A DNA stretch of 64,000 nt from DAISJI01 sp964559835. Lineage in GTDB: Bacteria > Acidobacteriota > Terriglobia > Terriglobales > Acidobacteriaceae. Location: assembly GCA_964559835.1 (NCBI GenBank), contig CAZLJE010000025.1, forward strand, positions 17,162 to 81,161, written 5' to 3'. The translations under genes were made by a program, and so were the position numbers. This document shows, piece by piece, positions 16,250 through 25,053 of the stretch. Position 1 is the stretch's first letter; every line of letters begins with the position of its first letter. The notes beneath the pieces are model-generated. The model was not told the origin of the DNA, searched no databases, and worked only from the letters and a program-made list of their open reading frames with translations.

Positions 16250-19200
16250 TCGCTTTGCCGGCACTCTTTCTCGCGCGTGCTCCGCTTCGCTTCGCCGCAG
16301 GCGCAGCTTCGGCCACACCCACCGTTACCGCCTCCTCTTGTGAGTTCCCGTTAGCAGGTAAGATGCGCGCCAGCCATTGTCCGGTGTAAGACTTCGTATT
16401 CCTGGCGATCGCCTCGGGCGTGCCTACGGCGACGAGTCGCCCGCCACGTTCGCCGCCTTCTGGCCCGAGATCAATGACCCAATCGGCGGTCTTGATCACG
16501 TCGAGGTTGTGCTCGATGACCAGGATGGAACCTCCAGCATCGATGAGCCTCCGGAACGCGGCGAGTAGTTTGCTGACGTCGTCGAAGTGCAGGCCGGTGG
16601 TCGGCTCGTCGAATATGTAGAGCACGCGAGGACGCCGGCGTTTCTCCTCTTCTTTCGGAACGGCGAAATCTCGCGCCCGGGGCTGCAGGTGGGCCGCCAG
16701 CTTGATGCGCTGCGCTTCGCCGCCGGATAGGGTCGTCGCCGATTGGCCGAGGCGAAGATAGCCCAGGCCGACTTCATCGAGCACGCGCAGCTTCTCGGTA
16801 ATCTTGGGAGCTTCGCGGAAGAACTGTAGCGCTTCGCGCACGGTCAGGTTCAAAACTTCGAATATGTTCTTGCCGCGGTAACGGACATCCAGAACCTCGG
16901 GCTTGAAGCGGGTCCCCTTGCAGTCCTCGCAGATGAGTTCGACGTCGGCGAGGAACTGCATTTCGACCGTGACCGTGCCGTCGCCCTGACATGTCTCGCA
17001 GCGCCCGCCCGGGATGTTGAACGAGAAGTGTCCGGCAGTGAATCCGCGCTTCTGCGCCTCGGGCAGGGAGGCGAACAGCTCGCGGATGCCGTCGAAGGCC
17101 TTGATGTACGTCACTGGATTGGAGCGCGGAGTTCGGCCGATGGGCGACTGGTCCACCAGGATGACGTCATCGATCAGTTCGGCGCCCTTGATGCTCTTGA
17201 ACCCGTTGGAGGAAGGTATAGTGCCGTTCGACTGCTTCTTCGCCTCCATGAGCGCGTGGTAGAGGACGTCGTGCACGAGGGTGGACTTGCCCGACCCGGA
17301 AACGCCCGTCACGGCGACGATCATTCCCAGGGGAATCGTGATGTCGAGGCCCTTGAGATTGTGGGCACGCGCACCTTCAAGCGTTACTTTAAGTGGTCCG
17401 GCTTTGCGGCGATTCTGCGGGATTTGGATGTGCAGCTCGTCGTTCAGGTACCGTCCCGTCAGGGATGCGGATGTGCGCCTGATCTGGTCGTAAGTTCCGG
17501 CCGCGATGACCGTCCCGCCATGTTCGCCCGCGCCGGGACCGAGGTCGAGAATGCGGTCGGCGGAGCGCATGATCTCGGGGTCGTGCTCCACAACCAGGAT
17601 GGTGTTTCCGAGGTCCCGCAGGTCGTGCAGGATCTTAACGAGCCGTTCCGTGTCGCGCGAATGGAGGCCGATCGAGGGCTCGTCGAGGACGTAGAGGGTC
17701 CCTACCAGCCGCGAACCGAGCGAGGTGGCCAACTGGATGCGCTGCGCCTCACCGCCCGAGAGCGTGGACGCGAGGCGGTCGAGGGTCAGGTATTCAAGGC
17801 CGACGTCGTTGAGGAAGCGCAGGCGGTCGCGGATCTCGAGCAGCAGCTTGTCGGCGACTTCTGCTTCGGCGGCCGTCAGGGTGAGCGTGTTGAAGAAGTC
17901 GGCGGCCTGTTCGACAGTCATGGAGCAGACGGCGCAGATGTCTTTACCGGCAATCTTGATGTGGCGCGCTTCCGGACGCAGGCGCGCGCCGCCGCAGGTA
18001 GAGCACACCGAATACCCGCGGTACCGGCTGAGGAAGACGCGAACGTGGAGCTTGTACTTCTTGCGCTCGAGGTGGTTGAAGAAGCCTCGCACGCCCCAAA
18101 ACTTGCCGTCCCCGTCTATGATCACGCGCTGCTGCTCGGGATCAAGCTCGTTCCAGGGGACGTCGAGCGGGATGTCGGCGGACTTGGCGTAGCGCTTCAG
18201 CTCGTTGTACAGCGGCTTGTACTTGGGCTTCGTCCAGGGCTCGACGGCGCCTTCGGCCAGGGTTTTTCCCTTGTCGGGAATGACGAGGTTAATGTCGAAA
18301 TCGATGGTGTTCCCGAATCCCTGGCAGCGCGGGCAAGCGCCAAAGGGGTTGTTGAACGAAAACAGGCGCGGCTCCGGCTCCTCATACCTGATGCCGCACT
18401 TCTTGCATTCAAAGCGCTGGTTGAAGCGAAGGCGGCGCACCTCTTCGCCTTCGCGCGCGGCCGTTTCAAATACCACCTCGCCCGCCTCGCGGTAGGCGAT
18501 CTCTACGGCGTCGACAATGCGGGCACGTTGGTCCGCCGAGACGACGATACGGTCCATCAGCACCCAGAGTGGCTGCGAGAAGTCGATGTCGAGGAGCGAC
18601 TCAGGGGTCGAGAATTCGAAGATCTGTCCGCCCTGCCAGAGGCGATTGAAGCCACGCTTGCGGAGTTCGAAGAGCGCGGCCTTCATCAGGTCCGAGGATT
18701 CCAGCTTGGCTGCGGCGGGAGCGCTCTTTTTCCGGCCACGTTCTTTGGGCGCGGGCGCGATGGCAGTGCCTTCCGGGATCCGAACCGGGAAGAGGACGTT
18801 CAGACGGATACCTTCGCCGAGCGCGAGCACGGCGTCGGCGACCTCATCTACCGTGTCCTTCTTCACCTCGGCGCCGCACTGCATGCAGTAAGTCCGGCCA
18901 ACGCGGGCGAACAATAGGCGCAGGTAGTCGTAGATCTCGGTGGCGGTGGCGACGGTCGAGCGCGGGTTGCGGGTGGTGTTCTTCTGCCGGATGGCGACGG
19001 CGGGAGCGATGCCGTCGATCAGGTCGGCGTCAGGTTTTTCAATGCGTTCCAGGAATTGGCGGGCGTAGGCAGAGAGCGATTCCACGTAGCGGCGCTGGCC
19101 CTCGGCGTAGATGGTGTCGAAAGCGAGCGAGGATTTGCCCGAACCCGACACTCCCGTGACGACCGTCAGAGTATTGTGCGGGATCTCAAAATCGATGTTC

Positions 19201-19250
19201 TTGAGATTGTGAACGCGGGCGCCGCGAACAACGATGTTTTCGATCGACAT
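16230..19250 (-). CDS. uvrA: Excinuclease ABC subunit A
   Basis: 1006 residues. UvrA is the damage-recognition ATPase of nucleotide excision repair and loads UvrB in the cytosol. Walker A GVSGSGKS occurs in both halves. The zinc modules are present (CKKCG ... CPRCQGFG, CSTCGG ... CAVC, CETCQGDG ... CEDCKGTR). Both ABC signatures LSGGEAQRI and the Walker B regions YVLDEPSIGLH and IFDEPTTGLH are intact. The start MSIENIVVRGARVHNLKNI fits family N-termini; an in-frame ATG 15 bases earlier (19265) is possible. The C-terminal 40 residues are a basic, Ala-rich tail of no known function. It overlaps the downstream TPR gene. Confidence 0.97.
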   Translation of the reverse strand: MSIENIVVRGARVHNLKNIDFEIPHNTLTVVTGVSGSGKSSLAFDTIYAEGQRRYVESLSAYARQFLERIEKPDADLIDGIAPAVAIRQKNTTRNPRSTVATATEIYDYLRLLFARVGRTYCMQCGAEVKKDTVDEVADAVLALGEGIRLNVLFPVRIPEGTAIAPAPKERGRKKSAPAAAKLESSDLMKAALFELRKRGFNRLWQGGQIFEFSTPESLLDIDFSQPLWVLMDRIVVSADQRARIVDAVEIAYREAGEVVFETAAREGEEVRRLRFNQRFECKKCGIRYEEPEPRLFSFNNPFGACPRCQGFGNTIDFDINLVIPDKGKTLAEGAVEPWTKPKYKPLYNELKRYAKSADIPLDVPWNELDPEQQRVIIDGDGKFWGVRGFFNHLERKKYKLHVRVFLSRYRGYSVCSTCGGARLRPEARHIKIAGKDICAVCSMTVEQAADFFNTLTLTAAEAEVADKLLLEIRDRLRFLNDVGLEYLTLDRLASTLSGGEAQRIQLATSLGSRLVGTLYVLDEPSIGLHSRDTERLVKILHDLRDLGNTILVVEHDPEIMRSADRILDLGPGAGEHGGTVIAAGTYDQIRRTSASLTGRYLNDELHIQIPQNRRKAGPLKVTLEGARAHNLKGLDITIPLGMIVAVTGVSGSGKSTLVHDVLYHALMEAKKQSNGTIPSSNGFKSIKGAELIDDVILVDQSPIGRTPRSNPVTYIKAFDGIRELFASLPEAQKRGFTAGHFSFNIPGGRCETCQGDGTVTVEMQFLADVELICEDCKGTRFKPEVLDVRYRGKNIFEVLNLTVREALQFFREAPKITEKLRVLDEVGLGYLRLGQSATTLSGGEAQRIKLAAHLQPRARDFAVPKEEEKRRRPRVLYIFDEPTTGLHFDDVSKLLAAFRRLIDAGGSILVIEHNLDVIKTADWVIDLGPEGGERGGRLVAVGTPEAIARNTKSYTGQWLARILPANGNSQEEAVTVGVAEAAPAAKRSGARARKSAGKANGNGSK

Positions 19251-19357
19251 CAGGAAACCGTGCATACCCGCGGAAACAGGGCCTACAGACAGGTTCGGCG
19301 GGGTAGCTGAATCTTTCGATTATAGAAGGAACGGAGATTTGTTGCCATCAGGCAGCA

Positions 19358-20116
19358 TCATCCCAGCGCGACGACGGCAAAGACGTAGATCCACAACATG
19401 GCCATGAAGTGCCAGTACCAGGCGGCGACGTCGACGATCACCCTGCGGCGTTCCAGCGGGCGCGGCAGGAATCCACTGAGCAGGGCATAGGCGAGGGCCA
19501 GTACGCCTCCGAGCAGGTGGATGGCATGCAATCCGGTGAGCAGGTAAAAGAACGAATTCGCGGGGTTCGAGGCGAGCAGGTATCCATGGCTGTTCAACCG
19601 CCGCCAGGCCAGGGCCTGTCCCGCAAGGAACGTGAGACCCAGGGCAGCGGTCACCCCGACCCAGGACACGCGCCATCCGCGATCGGCGGCGATCCCGGGG
19701 AGGGCAGTAATGGGCGCCACAACGGCCTGTTCGAACGCCTGTCGCCGAGCTTTTTCGACGGTGAAGCTGCTGATCAGGAGAATTACAGTATTGAAGATCA
19801 GCAGTCCGTAAGGCAGCGGGACAGGAGTCCAGTCGCTGACGTATTCGCCGGTGCGGGGATCCAGATGTTTGACGTGATGGCGAAAGATGAAGGTCGTGCT
19901 GAAGGTGACGAACAGCATCACGACGGATATCATCCCGATCATCAGTCCGAGGCGATAGCGCTTCAGACGCTCGCCGAAGTCGGGGACATCGTCGCGGCCG
20001 CCGTCGCCACCACCTCCGTACTGCGGGAAGCGGATGACCGGCGGACGCCCACCTCCACCGACTTTCGGGCGAGATGGTCCGGGTGGGCGGGTACGGATTG
20101 GCGTGATGGTCGCCAT
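19358..20116 (-). CDS. Cytochrome c oxidase subunit III-type protein
   Basis: 252 residues with five membrane helices after a Pro/Gly-rich cytosolic tail of about 50 residues. The motifs NPANSFFYLLTGLHAIHLLGG and WYWHFMAMLWIYVFAVV near the C-terminus are the subunit III signature of heme-copper oxidases. Subunits I and II are not in the window, so this is either an orphan or a split-off part of an aa3-type oxidase. Its promoter region is shared with the divergent cyclodeaminase-like gene and contains a perfect palindrome. Confidence 0.88.
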   Translation of the reverse strand: MATITPIRTRPPGPSRPKVGGGGRPPVIRFPQYGGGGDGGRDDVPDFGERLKRYRLGLMIGMISVVMLFVTFSTTFIFRHHVKHLDPRTGEYVSDWTPVPLPYGLLIFNTVILLISSFTVEKARRQAFEQAVVAPITALPGIAADRGWRVSWVGVTAALGLTFLAGQALAWRRLNSHGYLLASNPANSFFYLLTGLHAIHLLGGVLALAYALLSGFLPRPLERRRVIVDVAAWYWHFMAMLWIYVFAVVALG

Positions 20117-20175
20117 GCGAGCTGGAGTTCAGCACGGCGGCATCCACGGGCCGCCGCTTTCCGGTCAGCCTATCA

Positions 20176-20195
20176 CATCACAATGTATTGTGATG
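20176..20195. promoter_or_regulatory. Perfect 20-bp palindrome between divergent genes
   Basis: CATCACAA-TGTA-TTGTGATG, perfect 8-4-8 inverted repeat. It is centred between the oxidase subunit III gene (starts 20116, minus) and the cyclodeaminase-like gene (starts 20254, plus). Position and symmetry suggest an operator for a dimeric regulator acting on one or both genes. Confidence 0.6.
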
Positions 20196-20253
20196 CCTCC
20201 TACGGGCCGGGATTTTGCGTCCCGATTGGTACTATCTTGCTGGAGCCGGAACA

Positions 20254-21237
20254 TTGAAGGATCGTTTGGCGAACGAGTTTCTCTATTTATCGGAAGCGGA
20301 CGTCGCCGGGCTGGGCGTCTCGATGGAAGAGATGATCGCGGCACTGGAAGCGATGTTCCGCGAGAAAGCTGCCGGACGCGTGGAGATGCCGCCGAAGCCG
20401 GGGATCCACACCATGCCGAACGCATTTCTCCACGCAATGCCAGCCTACATCCCAGCGCAAAAAGCGGCAGGGATGAAGTGGGTCGGCGGCTATCCGGAAA
20501 ATCAGGCTCGCGGGCTGCCCTACATTTCCGGTTTGCTCGTGCTGAACGATGTCGAAACCGGCTTTCCGTTGGCATTAATGGACGCAACCTGGATCACGGC
20601 CCAACGCACCGGCGCGGCAACAGCAATTGCCGCAAAACACCTGGCGCGCGACAACGCACGGACGCTGGGGATCCTCGGATGTGGCGTGCAAGGACGGAGC
20701 AACCTGGAAGCGCTCAATGCGGTCCTTGAACTGGTAACGGTGCATGCTTACGACGTGGATGAAGGCAGGAACATGGCATTCGTGCGGGAGATGAGCGAGC
20801 AGTTCGAAGTCGATGTGTTTCCAGTGGCGCAGCCAAGAGACGCCGTCAGCGGCTGCGACGTCATCGTGACCGCCGGACCGATCCTCCGGGTGCCACACGC
20901 CACCATCCAAAAAGGCTGGATGGACGAGGGCGCGTTCGCTTCGCTCGTCGATTTCGATTCCTACTGGCATGCCGATGCTCTGCGCGAGGCCGACAGGTTC
21001 TGCACCGACGACGTTGCGCAACTTGAGCACTACCGCGAGATGGGATATTTCCAGAACATCCCGCCGGTATACGCCGATCTGGGCGAACTGGTGACCGGGC
21101 GCAAGCCGGGCAGGGAATCCGCCACTGAGCGCACGATTGCGTGTAATCTCGGCCTTGCACTTGAGGACATCGTGACCGCAGCGCTTGTCTATGAACGCGC
21201 CGTGGAGCGACGCGCGGGCGTTTGGTTGCCGCTGTAA
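20254..21237 (+). CDS. Ornithine cyclodeaminase / mu-crystallin family protein
   Basis: 327 residues from a TTG at 20254, chosen because GGAG lies about 9 bases upstream. The frame stays open to a further TTG at 20215. Family signatures are seen in order: KWVGGYPEN, the substrate-side segment LMDATWITAQRTGAATAIAAKHLA, the Rossmann motif LGILGCGVQG at about 140-150, and DELGELVTG-like ADLGELVTGRKPG. Members include ornithine cyclodeaminase, alanine dehydrogenase (archaeal), lysine cyclodeaminase and ketimine reductase, so the exact reaction is undecided. It stands alone with a palindrome in its promoter region. Confidence 0.88.
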   Translation: MKDRLANEFLYLSEADVAGLGVSMEEMIAALEAMFREKAAGRVEMPPKPGIHTMPNAFLHAMPAYIPAQKAAGMKWVGGYPENQARGLPYISGLLVLNDVETGFPLALMDATWITAQRTGAATAIAAKHLARDNARTLGILGCGVQGRSNLEALNAVLELVTVHAYDVDEGRNMAFVREMSEQFEVDVFPVAQPRDAVSGCDVIVTAGPILRVPHATIQKGWMDEGAFASLVDFDSYWHADALREADRFCTDDVAQLEHYREMGYFQNIPPVYADLGELVTGRKPGRESATERTIACNLGLALEDIVTAALVYERAVERRAGVWLPL

Positions 21238-21241
21238 GTTC

Positions 21242-21847
21242 TTAACGGACCTTCAATCCATACTTCTGCGTCATGGGCGGAACGATGCCGTTCATGCGCA
21301 GATACTCGACCAGCTGGCCGTAGTGGTCCGTCATATGCCAGACAGCGACCACGCCCATGGCTAGTTTGGTGTTGGGCGCGGCGTAACGACCTTCCACGCG
21401 GTCGAGCGCGTTTTTCTCATTCAGAGTCGCAAGCACACCGTTGCCGTAATCGAACGAATCCTTCAGGTACTTGATCAGTTCGGCTTTCGTTTTGGCGGGA
21501 TCGTGTCCGCCCCGTTCGCAGTCGGCGGGCGGCTGTTTGCCCTCGAACTCGTTGAAGAATGCGAATTGCGCGCAAGCGACGTGCTTCACCTGCTCGCGAA
21601 AACTGCGCGCACCTTCGAAGTTGCCGGCGGTGGGAACGAAGTCGTACTTGTCGTCCGGCATTGCCTCAGCGACGCCGAGAAACGACCCTTCCACGAACTT
21701 CAACGAGTCACCGACACTAGCCGCCATGGACGTCGGGATGTCACCCGTGAGTGACTTGCTCGGTTTCTTCGCACCACCAGGCTTCTGCGCGAGCGCGGCG
21801 ATCGTGAACGAACCCAACAGGAAAACAAGCAAGAACAGGCGATTCAT
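21242..21847 (-). CDS. Secreted DinB-family protein
   Basis: 201 residues from ATG 21847, which yields a signal peptide (MNRLFLLVFLLGSFTIAALA). The frame extends upstream, but without such a signal. The mature part is a DinB-like four-helix bundle with the metal-binding His set in VKHVACAQ and WHMTDHYGQLVEYLRMNG. The family includes metal-dependent thiol transferases and many uncharacterised acidobacterial exported proteins. It ends 4 bases from the convergent cyclodeaminase gene. Confidence 0.85.
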   Translation of the reverse strand: MNRLFLLVFLLGSFTIAALAQKPGGAKKPSKSLTGDIPTSMAASVGDSLKFVEGSFLGVAEAMPDDKYDFVPTAGNFEGARSFREQVKHVACAQFAFFNEFEGKQPPADCERGGHDPAKTKAELIKYLKDSFDYGNGVLATLNEKNALDRVEGRYAAPNTKLAMGVVAVWHMTDHYGQLVEYLRMNGIVPPMTQKYGLKVR

Positions 21848-21913
21848 AGCACCCCCGTGGCCAAGAGAATACCCGAGGAAAACGGATCGGAATAGCCAAG
21901 GCGCCACACTGAA

Positions 21914-21938
21914 GTGACCGGCGAGACGCCGGTGCTAC
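21914..21938. repeat. REP-like palindromic repeat
   Basis: GTGACCGGCGAGACGCCGGT followed by GCTAC, the reverse orientation of the copies at 6516-6579. It sits upstream of the DinB-type gene. Confidence 0.75.
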
Positions 21939-21993
21939 GACCAATATCGAACGAACCGTCCCTTTGACGGTGATCGTTCGGACCAACAGCTTG

Positions 21994-22413
21994 CTACGTC
22001 GTGATCAGACCGATCTTCATGTCCTGGAATGCGCCGTGCGCGGTGTCGATCACGTTGGCGACTTCCTCGAAATCAATATTTCGGTCGGCTCTGACGAACA
22101 GCACGCGTTCGGCGCGCAACTTGTAAATATCGACGATCCGCCCGCGCAGCGCATCCCAATCCACTGGTTCCTGGTTGATCATTAGCCGCGGCCGGCCGGC
22201 AGGGGACTCGAGCAACTGTACGACAACAGTCCGGTCAGGCGGAATGGCGCCGGTCTCCTCCGGCGGGTGCGGGACCAACGCGTCCAGGCCGGTTGTGTCG
22301 GTGGCCGTATGGATCACCATGAAAACGATGATCAGCACCAGCAGTATGTCGATCATCGGCGTGACATTCATCTCCGAAACCATTCCTTTGTTCCCGCCCA
22401 GGTTCATCGCCAT
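21994..22413 (-). CDS. ExbD/TolR-type biopolymer transport protein
   Basis: 139 residues. Start at 22413 is set by a strong GAGGAGGTG site 5 bases upstream. Short cytosolic N-terminus, then one membrane helix with the essential Asp (VTPMIDILLVLIIVFMV) and a periplasmic domain ending AHGAFQDMKIGLITT. ExbD/TolR proteins form the proton-driven motor with ExbB/TolQ that powers TonB or Tol. No ExbB/TolQ partner lies nearby, so it must work with subunits encoded elsewhere. Confidence 0.9.
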   Translation of the reverse strand: MAMNLGGNKGMVSEMNVTPMIDILLVLIIVFMVIHTATDTTGLDALVPHPPEETGAIPPDRTVVVQLLESPAGRPRLMINQEPVDWDALRGRIVDIYKLRAERVLFVRADRNIDFEEVANVIDTAHGAFQDMKIGLITT

Positions 22414-22533
22414 AGCGCACCTCCTCGCTTCTGCTATGGACACCTGCGCTAACGAGCGCGTTCCTGTGCGGGATGCACACAATAAGAAATAAATCCGGAG
22501 CAAATCTGGAGTCGGTGGTGTCGGCGGGCGAGG

Positions 22534-22872
22534 TTAGTCGCCGATCTTGGTGGAAGCGAGTTCGATGATCTGGAAGATCATGTACAGCGACGAGACGTCG
22601 AGCAGGTCCTGGATGCGCCGCGGGACATTGGCCAGGCGCAACGTGCCGCCTTTGTTGCGCGCACAGGTGAGAGACGTGACCAGCGCGCCCAAGCCGGTCG
22701 AATCGACGTAGCTGACTTGGTGCATGTCGACGACGATGTCCTTCTCACCGGCCGCGATGCGCTCCTCGACGCAATCGTGCAATGCGGAGATGGATTCTCC
22801 AATGGTCAGACGGCCTGAAAGGACAAGAACGGCAGCATCTTCGGCATGCCGGGTTTGGATCGAGATCGGCAT
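22534..22872 (-). CDS. STAS-domain anti-sigma factor antagonist (SpoIIAA/RsbV-like)
   Basis: 112 residues forming one STAS domain. The phosphorylatable Ser is in VDSTGLGALV, the hallmark of SpoIIAA/RsbV-type antagonists that release sigma factors or switch other partners when dephosphorylated. No RsbW-like kinase or sigma factor gene is adjacent. It is flanked by exbD and clpX on the same strand but separated from both by gaps, and clpX has its own terminator. Confidence 0.85.
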   Translation of the reverse strand: MPISIQTRHAEDAAVLVLSGRLTIGESISALHDCVEERIAAGEKDIVVDMHQVSYVDSTGLGALVTSLTCARNKGGTLRLANVPRRIQDLLDVSSLYMIFQIIELASTKIGD

Positions 22873-22931
22873 AACACACCTTGCGTGCGCGGCATAATGT
22901 CACGAACTCGGGACAACAGCAAGAGGACCAG

Positions 22932-22961
22932 CAAAAAGAAGGGCGGGCCCACTGGCCCGCC
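22932..22961 (-). terminator. Terminator after clpX
   Basis: 8-bp perfect GC stem (GGCGGGCC / GGCCCGCC, loop of 4) followed on the minus strand by CTTCTTTTTG. It lies 23 bases after the clpX stop. Confidence 0.85.
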
Positions 22962-22983
22962 GTTCCCATTCCCGTCCCAAGCT

Positions 22984-24252
22984 TCAGCTGGCCTGCTTCT
23001 CCATGGCGGCTAGTGCGATATCGCGTTTCTCGACCATCTCGCTCGTCATCTCGAATTCCTTGACCCGCTTCTGCGCCGGCAGGTGGTACATCAGGTCGAG
23101 CATGAGCTCTTCGAGGATCATGCGCAAGCCACGAGCGCCGACTTTGCGGGCCATCGCCTCGCGGGCAATAGCACGCAGCGCATCGTCGCTGAACTTGAGC
23201 CGGACATTCTCGAACTCGAACAGCCGCTGGTACTGCTTGGTAATAGCGTTGCGCGGGCGGGTGAGGATCTCGACGAGCGCGGCTTCGTCCAGGTCATCGA
23301 GCACGCCGACGACGGGCAGGCGTCCGACGAATTCCGGGATGAGTCCGAACTTGATCAGGTCCTGCGGCTCGGCTTTCTGCAACATGGCGGTATCGCGGCG
23401 GTTCGGGTTGATGGTCTCGGTCTTCTGATCGGTCTTGAAGCCGAGGCTCTTCTTGCCGACGCGGCGGGCGATGATCTTCTCCAGCCCGACGAACGCACCG
23501 CCGACGATGAACAGAATGTTAGTGGTGTCGACCGGCGTGAACTCCTGGTGCGGGTGCTTGCGGCCACCCTGCGGGGGGACGTTCGCGACGGTACCTTCGA
23601 GGATCTTCAGCAGCGCCTGCTGCACGCCTTCGCCGCTGACGTCGCGCGTGATGGACGGGTTCTCGTCCTTGCGGCCGATCTTGTCGATCTCATCGATGTA
23701 GATGATGCCGGTCTGCGCGCGCCCTACGTCGCCGTCGGCTGCCTGGAGCAGCTTTAGCACGATGTTCTCGACGTCCTCACCCACGTATCCTGCTTCGGTG
23801 AGCGTGGTTGCGTCCACGATGGCGAAGGGAACGTCCAACATCTTGGCCAGTGTTTGCGCCAGCAGCGTCTTGCCGGTGCCGGTGGGCCCGATGAGGAGGA
23901 TGTTCGATTTCGACAGCTCCACTTCGGAGTTCCGCTGCCGGTTCATGTGGATGCGCTTGTAGTGGTTGTAGACGGCGACCGCCAGCTTCTTTTTCGTCTG
24001 CTCCTGACCGATGACGTACTGGTCCAGGAAAGCCTTGACCTCGTGCGGCTTGGGCAAGTGGTCGGGGGCTGCGGCGGTGTGGGTTTCAGAGCGGTCGTCT
24101 TCGAGGATCGAATTACAGACGGCGACGCACTCATCGCAAATGTAGGCTCGGGGGTAGTCGCTTGGCGAGGAGATCAGCTTAGCAACCGCGTCCTGCGATT
24201 TATGACAGAACGAGCAGCGAAGCGTGTCCTCGGAACCTGACCGTGGTTTCAC
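22984..24252 (-). CDS. clpX: ATP-dependent Clp protease ATP-binding subunit ClpX
   Basis: 422 residues. AAA+ unfoldase that recognises tagged proteins and feeds them to ClpP. N-terminal zinc-binding domain with four Cys (CSFCHKSQ ... CDECVAVC), Walker A GPTGTGKT, Walker B IIYIDEIDKI, pore loop GYVGED and sensor segment. The length is typical for the family. It is placed 96 bases after clpP and followed by a strong terminator, giving the order tig-clpP-clpX found in many bacteria. Confidence 0.98.
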   Translation of the reverse strand: MKPRSGSEDTLRCSFCHKSQDAVAKLISSPSDYPRAYICDECVAVCNSILEDDRSETHTAAAPDHLPKPHEVKAFLDQYVIGQEQTKKKLAVAVYNHYKRIHMNRQRNSEVELSKSNILLIGPTGTGKTLLAQTLAKMLDVPFAIVDATTLTEAGYVGEDVENIVLKLLQAADGDVGRAQTGIIYIDEIDKIGRKDENPSITRDVSGEGVQQALLKILEGTVANVPPQGGRKHPHQEFTPVDTTNILFIVGGAFVGLEKIIARRVGKKSLGFKTDQKTETINPNRRDTAMLQKAEPQDLIKFGLIPEFVGRLPVVGVLDDLDEAALVEILTRPRNAITKQYQRLFEFENVRLKFSDDALRAIAREAMARKVGARGLRMILEELMLDLMYHLPAQKRVKEFEMTSEMVEKRDIALAAMEKQAS

Positions 24253-24348
24253 CGTGATTTACTCCTTGTTTCAACGCATCCGTTCACGAGGGGATGCGCC
24301 CCCCGACAACTGTAATTCAGTATGAGGCAAATCGGTTCGGCCGCCAAG

Positions 24349-24936
24349 TTACCTTGGTCGATAAATGATGTCATCGATGAGGCCGTATTCCTTCGACTGC
24401 TCGGCATTCATGATGAAATCGCGCTCGACGTCCTTCTCGACCTTCTCCAGGCGCTGGCCGGAATGCTTGGCCATGATCTGGTTGAGCAATTCGCGCATGC
24501 GCAGGATCTCGCGCGCATGGATGTCGATATCGGTGGCCTGGCCCGAGAGGCCGCCCATGATGTGCGGCTGGTGGATCAGGATGCGCGAATTCGGCAGCGC
24601 GAAGCGCTTCTTGGGAGCTCCGGCGCAGAGCAGCACGGCAGCCATGGAGGCAGCCTGGCCGATGCAGATCGTCATCACGTCGGGCTTGATGTACTGCATG
24701 GTGTCGTAGATCGCCATGCCGGCCGTGATGGAGCCGCCGGGCGAATTGATGTAGAGCTGGATGTCCTTCTCCGGGTCCTCGGCGGCGAGGAAGAGGAGTT
24801 GCGCAATGATGAGGTTCGCGATGTTGTCGTCAATGGGGGTACCGATGAAGATGATGTTGTCGCGCAATAGCCGGGAGTAGATGTCGTATGCGCGTTCGCC
24901 CCGCCCGGTTTGTTCGATCACCATGGGCACTAGCAT
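24349..24936 (-). CDS. clpP: ATP-dependent Clp protease proteolytic subunit
   Basis: 195 residues. Serine protease subunit forming the degradation chamber with ClpX. The catalytic triad is visible: Ser97 in GQAASMAAV, His122 in LIHQPH and Asp173 in ERDF. The N-terminus MLVPMVIEQTGRGERAYDIYSRLL is standard, with Met5 as an alternative start. It lies between tig and clpX in the same direction. Confidence 0.98.
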   Translation of the reverse strand: MLVPMVIEQTGRGERAYDIYSRLLRDNIIFIGTPIDDNIANLIIAQLLFLAAEDPEKDIQLYINSPGGSITAGMAIYDTMQYIKPDVMTICIGQAASMAAVLLCAGAPKKRFALPNSRILIHQPHIMGGLSGQATDIDIHAREILRMRELLNQIMAKHSGQRLEKVEKDVERDFIMNAEQSKEYGLIDDIIYRPR

Positions 24937-25006
24937 TGAATGGCTCCTTCGTGCCGTCCCTGACGGGACTCAAAAACAATTGCTGTCGATGCTGACCCGG
25001 GACTTA

Positions 25007-25033
25007 CCCTTCGACTTTGCTCAGGGCAGGCTC
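25007..25033. repeat. Dispersed CCCTTCGACTTTGCTCAGGG-type repeat
   Basis: A 27-bp element between tig and clpP ending in CAGGCTC. I recognise this as a common short dispersed motif of environmental bacterial genomes. A related CCTTCGCTGCGCTCAGGATG stretch is at about 29242. Confidence 0.5.
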
Positions 25034-25053
25034 CCGGGCTATGAACTGCGGTC

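Noticed and set aside
17028..18917. 629-residue open frame on the + strand
   Set aside because: Antisense shadow of uvrA; the uvrA reading frame has all motifs of its family.
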